This document shows, piece by piece, positions 8,183-16,432 of a DNA stretch of 64,000 bases. Within the stretch, counting starts at the first letter, position 1, and each line of letters opens with the position of its first letter. Under the pieces are notes generated by a model, which had not been told where the DNA came from, ran no database searches, and worked only from the letters and a program-made list of their open reading frames with translations. Made by a program: the position numbers and the translations under genes. Location of the stretch: NCBI RefSeq assembly GCF_016469335.1, contig NZ_CP059888.1:992001-1056000 (forward strand). The letters are read 5' to 3'. Source of the stretch: Flocculibacter collagenilyticus (GTDB lineage Bacteria > Pseudomonadota > Gammaproteobacteria > Enterobacterales > Alteromonadaceae).

Positions 8183-8686
8183 CTAAGCTGCGGACATAAA
8201 GCGCATAAACGTTTGCCCATCTTCTTTGATGTAGCCGCTAAATGTTAGGCCTAGCTTTTGGAGTATTTTTACCGATGCGATATTGTCTTCCATAACGTCG
8301 CCGATAATTTTCTTAACACCTAAGTGGGTTTTGCAATATTCGATACATGCAGTTGCGGTTTCTGTTGCATAGCCTTTGCCCCAACACTCTGGTAAAAAGC
8401 GATAGCCAATATCAGGTGCTCCCACGTCTGGCAGGTATTTAAGTCCACAAAAACCAATAACCTTGTTTGATGACTTTTCTACCACCGCCCAGCGCCCATA
8501 GCCGTATTCTTTATATTCGCGTAGCCAAATATTAGCGATAATATTTTTGGCATCGGTAAGTGTTTTAACCATGCCAGCATCTCCCGTGTACTGTGTTACT
8601 TGCTCATTGCCGTTAAAAGCAAGCACGGCTTCTGCATCTTCTAGGCAGAACTCTCTAATGTAGGTTCGTTGTGTTTCAAGTTTCAC
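8183..8686 (-). CDS. GNAT acetyltransferase, RimJ/RimL type
   Basis: This 167-residue protein matches the ribosomal-protein-alanine-acetyltransferase-like GNAT branch (Acetyltransf_3). It starts with LETQRTYIREFCLEDAEAVLAF, has WAVVEK/IGFCGLKY strands, the acetyl-CoA loop ECWGKGYATE near 100-109, and ends in KLGLTFSGYIKEDGQ. Such proteins acetylate N-terminal or side-chain amines; the target is unknown. The start is GTG at 8686, with only a weak AAGAGA upstream. It lies upstream of the toxin gene on the same strand, with 116 bases between them. Joint transcription is possible but nothing indicates a functional link. Confidence 0.85.
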   Translation of the reverse strand: MKLETQRTYIREFCLEDAEAVLAFNGNEQVTQYTGDAGMVKTLTDAKNIIANIWLREYKEYGYGRWAVVEKSSNKVIGFCGLKYLPDVGAPDIGYRFLPECWGKGYATETATACIEYCKTHLGVKKIIGDVMEDNIASVKILQKLGLTFSGYIKEDGQTFMRFMSAA

Positions 8687-8880
8687 TGTTTTTGTCTCTT
8701 AAAGTATTGGTAATAAATAAAGAGAGTAAAAGTCTCTTCAGTCACTTTTTCATTAATCGTATCAATAGAGCTTACCATCAGCAAGCGCGGTAAGTAGCTG
8801 AAATTTAGGGTAAATGCCATTGTGTTTTATCGAATAGTAATGCCCTAATATAGCTAAATAATTCAGGAGTTTCAGTAACA

Positions 8881-9987
8881 ATGAATAAGCTTATATTCAG
8901 TGTGATATTCACTTATCTAATCACGCTAAATTGTTATGCCGCAATGACAAGTGCCCTAGCAAGTAAATTTGAATTACACATTCAAAAGTATGTTGAAGAA
9001 GAAAAGTTTCAGGGGGCAGTGTTAGTTGCTCGTGATGGTGAGGTGTTGTTTCGCTCCGCTTTTGGTTACGCTGATATTGATAACAAGCTAGAAAATACGA
9101 TACACACTCAGTTTTTAATAGGATCATTAACTAAGTCAATGACTGCGGTTGCAATTATGCGGCTGGTTGAATTAGGAAAACTGGAATTACATATTCCAAT
9201 TAGCAAGTACATTCCAAAATTAGATAAGCAATTAGCAAAAAAATTAACGCTGCATCGATTGCTGAAACACCAATCAGGCTTACCACAACATCTTGAAAGA
9301 TTAATCAATTTTGAAGAGAAAGATATCAGTGCGAATGAAATACTAGACATCATTAATACTGCCGAGCTAGCGTTTACTTCAGGTACTCAGTATCAGTATT
9401 CAAACTTAAATTATCATTTAGCGGCTATGGCGATAGAAAACGTGACCGGAAAAAGCTACAGAGAAGCAATGAACACTTTGGTTTTTACCCCGTTAGGTAT
9501 GCAGCACTCTGGCGTAGAGCGCATTAGTCACCCGCCAAGTAACAGGGCAAATGGTTATAGAAAGGGAATATGGGGGCTAAATAGGGATGAAAATATTATT
9601 GCCTATGCGCTTGGTTCTGGAGATATATACTCAACAGTAGATGACTTATTCCGGTGGGAGCAGTCGATGTACAAGGATAGTTTTTTGTCAAAAGAAAGTG
9701 TCTCAATGCTATTAAGTGGAGAGAATAAGGCGTTTGGATATTACAGTTATGGTTTTAGAGTGCGCGACTATCAACGAGCTAGCTCGGCGAAAGTGGGAAC
9801 GCTGGCTCGGCATGGTGGGTCAATGGATGGTTTCTTAGCAAATTTGCATCGATATATCGATGATAAATTAACGGTGATTGTGTTGGCAAATGTTCGCTCG
9901 TTTCCGATAAGAGCGTTAACGTTCGAGTTAAAAGAAATAGCCTTAGGGCTTAGCGCTAACGAAAGGACGCGTGCTCAACTCGAGTAG
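8881..9987 (+). CDS. Serine hydrolase of the class C beta-lactamase / penicillin-binding family
   Basis: This is a 368-residue secreted enzyme with an N-terminal signal peptide (cleavage near residues 20-22). It has all three active-site motifs of the beta-lactamase (PF00144) superfamily: SLTK (S82, K85), YSN (Y173-N175) and HGG (H312-G314), the last in place of the KTG box. The HGG form is typical of esterases and peptidases in the family rather than true AmpC beta-lactamases, so antibiotic resistance should not be inferred. A periplasmic esterase, D-aminopeptidase or PBP4B-like role is plausible. The gene is monocistronic. Confidence 0.85.
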   Translation: MNKLIFSVIFTYLITLNCYAAMTSALASKFELHIQKYVEEEKFQGAVLVARDGEVLFRSAFGYADIDNKLENTIHTQFLIGSLTKSMTAVAIMRLVELGKLELHIPISKYIPKLDKQLAKKLTLHRLLKHQSGLPQHLERLINFEEKDISANEILDIINTAELAFTSGTQYQYSNLNYHLAAMAIENVTGKSYREAMNTLVFTPLGMQHSGVERISHPPSNRANGYRKGIWGLNRDENIIAYALGSGDIYSTVDDLFRWEQSMYKDSFLSKESVSMLLSGENKAFGYYSYGFRVRDYQRASSAKVGTLARHGGSMDGFLANLHRYIDDKLTVIVLANVRSFPIRALTFELKEIALGLSANERTRAQLE

Positions 9988-10224
9988 CTAATTTTCCTAG
10001 CTGGCTTTTAAGCCACAGGGTTAAGTAATAACTTCTAGGCAGTTTGTAAATATTACTTACCCTCGTTATTTAACGTTTTCTTATAGAACTATTACCCCCT
10101 GAAAATACAACAGTTTTACCTTGTTGCGCGCGTTGGCATAAAACTCGCTTACACTTTATTACTTTAAGATTAACATAGTGGGCAAAATGAATGCTCAGCA
10201 AAGAAAGTAGGGAAGGTGTAGTCA

Positions 10225-11358
10225 ATGCCGAATATAGTTAACTTTATCAAAACCAGTCTTCAAAGTAGTGCAGAAGAGCTTGGCGCATCCACAGCTGAGC
10301 TGCTTCAAATCGAGAAAATGTGGGGACTTATTAACGAAAAGCTCAATGTATGGCTGGAAACGGGCATCAAGCATGTGCCAAATTTTGTTGTGGCGGTGTT
10401 AATTGCTGTCATTTTTGCACTGAGTTCTCGGTTTATTACATCAGCAGTTAAAAAACTGCTTGTGCGATCGATGGATTCTAAACAGATAGCAGATCTATTA
10501 GCCGCTATCTTCCAAATTATTTTTGTTACCGTAGGTATTTTTATTGCCTTAGACTTTTTAGGGCTAAAAGGGACGGTAACCTCTTTACTGGCTGGTGCAG
10601 GTATTGTGGGTCTTGCAATTGGTTTTGCTTTCCAAGATATGACCGAAAACCTGATCGCTGGTATTGCAATGGGGGTAAGAAAACCGTTTAAAATTGGCGA
10701 TATTATTGAAGCTGATGACGTGTTTGGTACGGTGGAAACCATTAATCTACGTAACACGCTTGTGGAAACCTTTTTTGGCCAGCGCGTGATTGTGCCAAAC
10801 AAAATTTTATTTAGAAACAAATTAACTAACTACACCACTAAACGTGTAAGACGCATTGAAGTACCGGTAGGTATTTCTTATGGCGACGACCCACAAAAAG
10901 CGGAAGAGGTGATTGTTGAAGCAATTAACGCGCTAGACTTCGTTATTAAAAAAGAAGAAACCGCAGTGTATGCGTCGGGATTTGGTGATAGCAGTATAGA
11001 TCTTTTGGTTTGGTTTTGGATTGATTATCCAGGAGAAACTGGTTTTATGCAGGCAAGGCATATGGCGGTTGTTGAAGTTAAGAAAGCGCTTGAGCAGTCT
11101 GATATTCTTATCCCATTCCCAATTCGTACACTCGACTTTGGTGCTAAGGGCGGGCGAGAGCTAGATGCGATTATTGAAGAAAAAATTAATATTGCACGCA
11201 TGAAAGAAAATAAGGCATCGCCAGACGAAAGCAACAACAGCAAAAATAATGATTCAGAAAAAAAGCAGAGTAGCCAAGGACAGGCTTCGTCCTCAAGCAA
11301 GCAAGGCGAGCCAAATAGTGACAGTGGCAGTAAAGAGCACTCAGAAGAAACGGCTTAA
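10225..11358 (+). CDS. Mechanosensitive channel of small conductance, MscS family
   Basis: This 377-residue inner-membrane channel opens under membrane tension to release solutes after hypo-osmotic shock. Transmembrane helices fall near residues 48-70, 90-112 and 118-135. The pore-lining helix TM3 and beta-domain are clear from GAGIVGLAIGFAFQD followed by PFKIGDIIE and FGTVETINLRNT. A cytoplasmic alpha/beta vestibule follows to about residue 320. The last 55 residues form a low-complexity Ser/Lys/Asn-rich tail not needed in MscS and probably disordered. A good ribosome-binding site (GGGAAGG) precedes the ATG. Canonical MscS has about 290 residues; here the extra length is at both ends. Confidence 0.92.
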   Translation: MPNIVNFIKTSLQSSAEELGASTAELLQIEKMWGLINEKLNVWLETGIKHVPNFVVAVLIAVIFALSSRFITSAVKKLLVRSMDSKQIADLLAAIFQIIFVTVGIFIALDFLGLKGTVTSLLAGAGIVGLAIGFAFQDMTENLIAGIAMGVRKPFKIGDIIEADDVFGTVETINLRNTLVETFFGQRVIVPNKILFRNKLTNYTTKRVRRIEVPVGISYGDDPQKAEEVIVEAINALDFVIKKEETAVYASGFGDSSIDLLVWFWIDYPGETGFMQARHMAVVEVKKALEQSDILIPFPIRTLDFGAKGGRELDAIIEEKINIARMKENKASPDESNNSKNNDSEKKQSSQGQASSSSKQGEPNSDSGSKEHSEETA

Positions 11359-11374
11359 TTAATAGAAGTTTTGA

Positions 11375-11410
11375 TGCTAATTTACTTAGAGCGTGTTGAG
11401 TAAATTAGCA
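11375..11410. terminator. Inverted repeat, possible weak terminator
   Basis: A perfect 12-base inverted repeat (TGCTAATTTACT at 11375-11386, complement at 11399-11410) with a 12-base loop lies just after the MscS gene. No T-run follows the plus-strand stem, so termination would be weak or factor-assisted. It could also be a protein-binding dyad. Confidence 0.45.
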
Positions 11411-11471
11411 TTCAACTTAAAATTAGGTCAACACACCCTGACACTTACACCAAGCTGAGGCATCAAAGGTT

Positions 11472-11984
11472 ATGTTTATTTTACGCTTTATTGATAAATT
11501 ACTTTTTGGTTTTCTGTTGATTTTAGCGTTACAAATTCCTTTGCTTGCCGAGCATTATCATCAATATCTTTCTGGATACTATTATGCGACGCAAGCTCAG
11601 GTTGAAGGATACAAGCTAACAGCAAAAGCGCATGAATACCCTGATGTGTATGCCATGATAGAGCGGCATTTAAACAATGAGTTACCTAGCGTGCGTACAG
11701 ATGCGCAGCAAAAATTGGATACGCTGAAAGAATACGAGCAGCTTCAGTCGGCACTGGTGGTGTTTGAACAGGGCAATATTCTAGAAAAAACCTTATTCAT
11801 GTTTCACCCGCAACGCTACCAAAGACTCGATAACATTATTGAAAATTTTCACCCAGGCATTCCTCTAACAATAGATGCCATGATATTTGCGCTACTGTTT
11901 ACGGTGGTAATCAATCTGTGTTGGGCTAGCCCTGTTTTTTGTTATCGGTATTATCGAAATAGCTATCGCAAGAGAAAAGCTTAA
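11472..11984 (+). CDS. DUF2937 family membrane protein
   Basis: This 170-residue protein has a hydrophobic N-terminal segment (residues 8-25) and a second one at about 131-152 followed by a basic tail (YRNSYRKRKA). The DUF2937 pattern is visible: DKLLFGFLLILALQIP, then HYHQYLSGYYYATQAQVEGY. Between the two membrane helices is a helical domain of about 100 residues, probably periplasmic. No function is established for the family. It follows the MscS gene on the same strand, 113 bases later and beyond an inverted repeat, so it is likely transcribed separately. Confidence 0.75.
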   Translation: MFILRFIDKLLFGFLLILALQIPLLAEHYHQYLSGYYYATQAQVEGYKLTAKAHEYPDVYAMIERHLNNELPSVRTDAQQKLDTLKEYEQLQSALVVFEQGNILEKTLFMFHPQRYQRLDNIIENFHPGIPLTIDAMIFALLFTVVINLCWASPVFCYRYYRNSYRKRKA

Positions 11985-12138
11985 CAGTGTATTACTCACT
12001 AAATAAGCAAGTCACGCTATTGTCTTATGCATTGAGCTAACGAAAGGGATTATTTGCTAGTAACCCCTATCAATATAATATTTCTTATGGATATCATTAG
12101 ACTTAGCGTTTATCGTCATACCCTTAATCAGAAAATTT

Positions 12139-12789
12139 TTAGCTTTCTTTATAACCTGTGATGATTGATGCAGTGACATCCGTTGTTCGGTAGTCAACGT
12201 CGGATATGTTTAAAAAGCCATTGTTTTTTAGTAACTCTACTATGCCATGTCTAGTTTTAAGCTTATCCATCTGATGAGACGCTTCGCTATCTTCAACTGG
12301 TGATTGGGTGTACTCAGGAGACTCTTCCCACAGGTCGTCAATTGCGACAAATCGCCCAGATGGCTTCAATATTCTATATACCTCTTTCATACCTTCGCTA
12401 ACATTTGCCCAATGATGAATGGTATTCACAGCAAGTACTAAGTCGCAAGACTCACTCTCAGCAGGTATTTGTTCGGCGCTTGCTAATAAAAAAGTCATCC
12501 GTTGTGCTTCACTATTAGACATTGAATGGCTCGTAGCGATCTCAAGCATTTTAGGCGTTGGATCTATCCCTGTTACATGCCCAGTAACAAGTTTATTGGC
12601 AATAGCTCTTACCGCTGCACCACTGCCACAGCCAATATCAAGCACTACTTCAGATGGTTGCAGGTTACAAAATTCAGGCACTTTATTATGAAGAGGCAAC
12701 TCCCCCCACTGCTTAACGTAAGCTATGGTTGACTGATCACTCCATGCACTTGAGGATTGATCGCAATGTTTATTATGTAGATTTGACAT
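12139..12789 (-). CDS. SAM-dependent class I methyltransferase
   Basis: This protein of about 216 residues has a Rossmann methyltransferase fold of the Methyltransf_11 type. Motif I is VLDIGCGSGAAV, followed by TGIDPTPKMLE, the acidic ASAEQIP strand, CDLVLAVNTIHHW (motif IV) and LKPSGRFVAID (motif VI). It would methylate a small molecule from S-adenosylmethionine. The frame can open at TTG 12801, but ATG 12789 has a GAGTG ribosome-binding site and is preferred. It is divergent from a MarR regulator and a perfect dyad lies directly upstream, so MarR control is likely. The substrate is unknown. Confidence 0.85.
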   Translation of the reverse strand: MSNLHNKHCDQSSSAWSDQSTIAYVKQWGELPLHNKVPEFCNLQPSEVVLDIGCGSGAAVRAIANKLVTGHVTGIDPTPKMLEIATSHSMSNSEAQRMTFLLASAEQIPAESESCDLVLAVNTIHHWANVSEGMKEVYRILKPSGRFVAIDDLWEESPEYTQSPVEDSEASHQMDKLKTRHGIVELLKNNGFLNISDVDYRTTDVTASIITGYKES

Positions 12790-12803
12790 ATTTTCACTCA
12801 AAT

Positions 12804-12822
12804 TAGTTAGGTAGGCTAACTA
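12804..12822. promoter_or_regulatory. Candidate MarR operator
   Basis: TAGTTAGGTAGGCTAACTA is a perfect 7-base inverted repeat with a five-base spacer, placed 15-33 bases upstream of the methyltransferase ATG in the divergent promoter region. The half-site GCTAACT recurs at 12937-12943, just before the MarR start, and a related GGTTAGTC occurs near 12839. Size and symmetry fit MarR-family operators; binding is inferred. Confidence 0.55.
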
Positions 12823-12945
12823 TATAATCTGTTTGTATGGTTAGTCAAACTTAGTTGCTGTTAATTTACGATGTAAATACTGAAGTACCAGTAATGATTA
12901 GCGCTCAAATTTAAGAAGTGTTAATTTATAAGGCAAGCTAACTTA

Positions 12946-13428
12946 ATGATGTTGTTGACGATGAACTTAGATAAATCACTGATAAAATTCCAACGAATTA
13001 TTGCTAGAGCGTGGGATATTCAAGCGCTTGAGAATAAAGAAAACAGTTTGAGTTACAGTGAATTTGAGTACTTGCTTTGTGTTTATACGGCAGAAAACTC
13101 AGAAATAGATACTGACAGTACAGACCATGACGATAGTGCCCATTTGTCTGTATTAGCCGCTGAAATGCAGGTGCAGAAATCATCTGCCAGCTTAATGATC
13201 AACAAACTGGAAAAAAGAGGCCTAATATATCGTGCAACTTGCCAATATGACGCAAGAGCACAACATATATTATTAACTGAACTAGGTCGGAAGTTATTCT
13301 TGAAGGCTCAAAATACAGTTTATAAAAGCTTAGAGCAATCGTTCAAAACCCTTTTAGATGATGAAGAGTACAATAATTTTGAGAAAGCATTAACTAAGCT
13401 TTGCAGTGCTTATCATAGCGATTGCTAA
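12946..13428 (+). CDS. MarR family winged-helix transcriptional regulator
   Basis: This 160-residue regulator has the MarR layout: an N-terminal dimerisation helix, a winged helix with the recognition region MQVQKSSASLMINKLEKRGLI (about 85-105), and the wing CQYDARAQHILLTELGRKLF. It has an acidic insert (SEIDTDSTDHDD) before the DNA-binding part. MarR proteins usually repress a divergent gene and their own gene and release DNA on binding a phenolic or oxidising ligand. Starts are possible at 12946 or at the internal ATG 12961. The repeated GCTAACT half-sites in front of both genes suggest control of the divergent methyltransferase. Confidence 0.85.
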   Translation: MMLLTMNLDKSLIKFQRIIARAWDIQALENKENSLSYSEFEYLLCVYTAENSEIDTDSTDHDDSAHLSVLAAEMQVQKSSASLMINKLEKRGLIYRATCQYDARAQHILLTELGRKLFLKAQNTVYKSLEQSFKTLLDDEEYNNFEKALTKLCSAYHSDC

Positions 13429-13551
13429 TTCATTATTGTTAGGAAGTCATGTTTTGTTTAAGCATAATGTCATGCGAAAAACATACTTGTTATTGAACGT
13501 GCGGTGAAATGATATAGGTATAACGTTTGTGTAACTGGAAAGGTGTAAGCG

Positions 13552-14265
13552 ATGGATGCTGGAGTAATCTTAATTATTATATTTGGTAGTGCTGCGATTG
13601 TTATTGCACTCATTTTAGCTAGAGTTGCTAAACGCGCTAAGCGAGCAAAACGCTTAAGGTTTATTGAAACGTATATGTTTCCGCAAAAAGTGTCTCAGCA
13701 GGTAAAAGATACATACCCACATTTAACTGATAGTGATGTGGCGAAAGTGATTGATGGATTAAAAGAGTGGTTTTGCATTTGTTACATGGCAGGCAAAAGG
13801 CCAGTATCTATGCCTTCTCAAGTGGTTGATGTAGCTTGGCATGAAATGATTTTATTCACCAAAGAATACCAGCGGTTTTGTAATAAGGCTCTGGGTTATT
13901 TTTTACATCATACGCCGTCTGAAGCAATGAAGTCAGATCGCTCAGCGCAGCAAGGTATAAAACTAGCGTGGAAGCTGTCATGTTTGCGAAAAGGAGTTTC
14001 AACGGATAATCCCAAACGTTTACCAATCCTTTTCTCCCTTGATGCAAGGCTGAAAATTCCAGATGGATTTAAATACTCTTTAAATTGTAATGGGCCTCGA
14101 AGCAAGGGGCATTGTGCTACTCATATTGGGTGTGCCTCATTTAGTCCAGGATGCGCTTCAGGCTACAGTGGCGATTGCGCAAACGCGGATGCAAATGGTG
14201 GCGGAGACTCAATCAGTAGTTGTGGTTCAAGTTGCGGTAGTAGTGGATGTGGTGGAGGCAGCTAA
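13552..14265 (+). CDS. Membrane-anchored protein with glycine/cysteine-rich tail
   Basis: This 237-residue protein has one N-terminal transmembrane helix (residues 4-23) followed by a strongly basic stretch (KRAKRAKRLRF). The central domain contains VDVAWHEMILFTKEYQRFC and LGYFLHHTP, a His/Trp pattern like that of glycine-rich-domain (DUF1399-like) proteins. The C-terminal 60 residues are low-complexity Gly/Ser/Cys with many Cys residues (GCASFSPGCASGYSGDCA, then SCGSSCGSSGCGGGS), reminiscent of TIGR04222-type membrane proteins. A surface or metal-related role could be imagined, but no function is known. A single gene with its own AAGGTG ribosome-binding site. Confidence 0.65.
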   Translation: MDAGVILIIIFGSAAIVIALILARVAKRAKRAKRLRFIETYMFPQKVSQQVKDTYPHLTDSDVAKVIDGLKEWFCICYMAGKRPVSMPSQVVDVAWHEMILFTKEYQRFCNKALGYFLHHTPSEAMKSDRSAQQGIKLAWKLSCLRKGVSTDNPKRLPILFSLDARLKIPDGFKYSLNCNGPRSKGHCATHIGCASFSPGCASGYSGDCANADANGGGDSISSCGSSCGSSGCGGGS

Positions 14266-14335
14266 TAGCCTAGGATTAAACGTATTAGCTGCTAAATTTA
14301 AGTAAACGTTTGCATAAGAGCACGCGTAGAATTTC

Positions 14336-16228
14336 TTAAGCGTTATTTTCTTCTTTAATTGGCACTAAGCTTTGGTCTGCATAGTGCGCAGCGAATTTAA
14401 ATAGCGGGTTAGGGATTGGTTCACCAATTTCTGGCAAAGGGCGCTCGCTACTATCACCATACCCAATTTTAAATCGCACGCGGTTAATACAAATTTTATC
14501 AATGGTTGGAGTGAATAAGTTAAACATCGCAAAACGGTTAGCTAAATGTGGGTGCTGTGCTTGGTATTGAATAATTTCGTCGGCCAGCCAGTCGTAAAAA
14601 TCTTGCTCAGTTAACGTGGTGTTTGATGAAGCGTCAGCAGTTAAATGTGGTGACACAAACCTTAGCAAACTCACGAAGTGACCAGTCAATAAATCGTGAA
14701 TTAAATAATGAGCTGGTAATCGAGTTAGGTGGCTTTTTATTTCATCGTCTAAACTGCTTAACTCGGCAAAATCATTGTCAATTAAACGTAAATCGCCATG
14801 GAAGTCTTTTATCGTGCATCCTACTGGCATATTGTTTTCTAAAATTAAAGTGATGTTTTGACCATGTGCAACAAGCGCGACACCGTATTGGCACATTAAA
14901 TGATAAAGCGGGATGACTACATGGCGAAACATCGCTCTTATCCATTGCTCAGGTTGACAGTTCGCCGATTCGATAAGTGCAAGCAAGCAGCTGTTACCGT
15001 GGCTATCTGTTTGAGTCAGTGTTGCCATCGACATGACTCTTTGCTGATTGGTGATTAAGCTCTCAGCTCGTTCTCGCCAAATACAGCCTAGCATTTCTTT
15101 GTAACGATAGTCAGCGCCATCAAGTTGAGATTGATACGGATGCGCACAGAAAATACCGGCTTCTTCTTGTTGAACCTTCAAGCCAAGTGTTTTAAATAAG
15201 CGGTCAGACTGTGTTAGCTGGTGTAACCAAGCGGATAATTGTGGTCCTTGCACAATAAAATGCCCTGTGATCCCTCGGTAACAGGACGTGTTCAAAATAG
15301 TGAGCGCCGTTTTCATGTCGTATTTAATGGTAGGGTTAGTACTGCTTAACGTTCTAATTGAAAGTTGCGGCTGCCACTGGTTATCGCTACTAGTAACTGC
15401 ACCAAGATCGATTAATGCGCCAGATGCCAGCAGAGTGGCAAATTGCGCTTTTAGAAAGCGTGAGACTTGCCACGGGTGGGCTGCCATAATTAAATAATTT
15501 TCTGCTGTACTATTTGTTGTTGGAAAGGTATTGAGCTGTTGAGTTAGTCTATGCATCAATGTGTTATAGGCATCATCGGTCATACTCGCTTTTAGTAACT
15601 CACGTTGCGCTAAACCTGTTTTTATTCCTGCTTGGCACGCCGACTTTTTTACTGCTAGATAGTGTAATCCAAAGGTGTTATTTGATTCTGGTGCATACTG
15701 AGCCAGTTCATTTTCCCCCCAACCAAGGCGGCCTTTGTTTGCAATTGCTTTTGGATGAGCATCTAAGAATGGTTGCCTTTCTACTTCGTTAATTGAAACG
15801 AGTTCTGTGGCTGTTGTTTTTGCTAAATTAGCAAGTTGTACCGTATCACTGAATAAGGTTTGCTGAATTTCTTCTAGCAATCCAGCAAGAATATGTTCAC
15901 TAATTAAAATTGTGTCTTGAATATCAAGTAACAATACACAAGCATCAGGCAATAAGCCATCGCTTAACGAAATGCTGTGAGGGTCGATAATAAACATCCC
16001 CCAAATGCTGATGGTGGCAGAAAAGGTCCAATCTCTATGTGGTGTTGATAATTGCCAATACTGTTTACCATCTTTATTGCTTTTTTCTGTGAAGGTTAAC
16101 CGTTCCTCAAAATGTAATTCACTCAGAATTTTGGCAGTTAGCTTTTTATTTGCTTGTAACCATTGATGCTGACTAGGTTGAAAGTCTGCAGTTGGGTTAA
16201 CGGCAAAGGTGTTAGCGCTTAGAGTCAT
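14336..16228 (-). CDS. NIS siderophore synthetase, IucC-like
   Basis: This 630-residue protein belongs to the IucA/IucC family of NRPS-independent siderophore synthetases, which adenylate a citrate-type carboxylate and condense it with a hydroxamate amine. Visible motifs are AHPWQVSRF, SIRTLSS, KYDMKTALTILNTSCYRGI (ATP/carboxylate-binding region), VALVAHGQN and the IucC-type end (INRVRFKIGYGDSSERPLP, then NPLF). E. coli IucC has about 580 residues. It is divergent from the MFS-iucAB-iucD arm across a Fur box, so it is probably co-induced by iron starvation. By analogy with aerobactin it would add the second N6-acetyl-N6-hydroxylysine. The gene is intact and the assignment to IucC rather than IucA is by resemblance. 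Confidence 0.85.
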   Translation of the reverse strand: MTLSANTFAVNPTADFQPSQHQWLQANKKLTAKILSELHFEERLTFTEKSNKDGKQYWQLSTPHRDWTFSATISIWGMFIIDPHSISLSDGLLPDACVLLLDIQDTILISEHILAGLLEEIQQTLFSDTVQLANLAKTTATELVSINEVERQPFLDAHPKAIANKGRLGWGENELAQYAPESNNTFGLHYLAVKKSACQAGIKTGLAQRELLKASMTDDAYNTLMHRLTQQLNTFPTTNSTAENYLIMAAHPWQVSRFLKAQFATLLASGALIDLGAVTSSDNQWQPQLSIRTLSSTNPTIKYDMKTALTILNTSCYRGITGHFIVQGPQLSAWLHQLTQSDRLFKTLGLKVQQEEAGIFCAHPYQSQLDGADYRYKEMLGCIWRERAESLITNQQRVMSMATLTQTDSHGNSCLLALIESANCQPEQWIRAMFRHVVIPLYHLMCQYGVALVAHGQNITLILENNMPVGCTIKDFHGDLRLIDNDFAELSSLDDEIKSHLTRLPAHYLIHDLLTGHFVSLLRFVSPHLTADASSNTTLTEQDFYDWLADEIIQYQAQHPHLANRFAMFNLFTPTIDKICINRVRFKIGYGDSSERPLPEIGEPIPNPLFKFAAHYADQSLVPIKEENNA

Positions 16229-16380
16229 AGCAATTGAATCCTTACTTTCTATTTAAATATAGTGACTTAGCAATTGGCTTTTTTAAGGTGTGAATTCAAG
16301 TGTTAAGCCACGCTCTACAAAAGCTACTAAGTCGAAATAAAAATATTTTTAACAATGAATGATTGACTTTTTAACACAAA

Positions 16381-16395
16381 TGAGAATAATTATCA
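16381..16395. promoter_or_regulatory. Fur box
   Basis: TGAGAATAATTATCA matches the 7-1-7 Fur consensus TGATAATnATTATCA at 14 of the 15 positions, counting the free central base. It lies in the 204-base region between the two divergent siderophore arms. Fur with iron would repress both directions; derepression under iron limitation is inferred. Confidence 0.8.
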
Positions 16396-16432
16396 TTAAT
16401 ATTCTCGATAAATAATTTAAAAAGTTGCCTTA

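Noticed and set aside
8881-9987. Class C beta-lactamase conferring resistance
   Set aside because: The third motif is HGG rather than KTG and no AmpR-type regulator is adjacent; the esterase/peptidase branch fits better.
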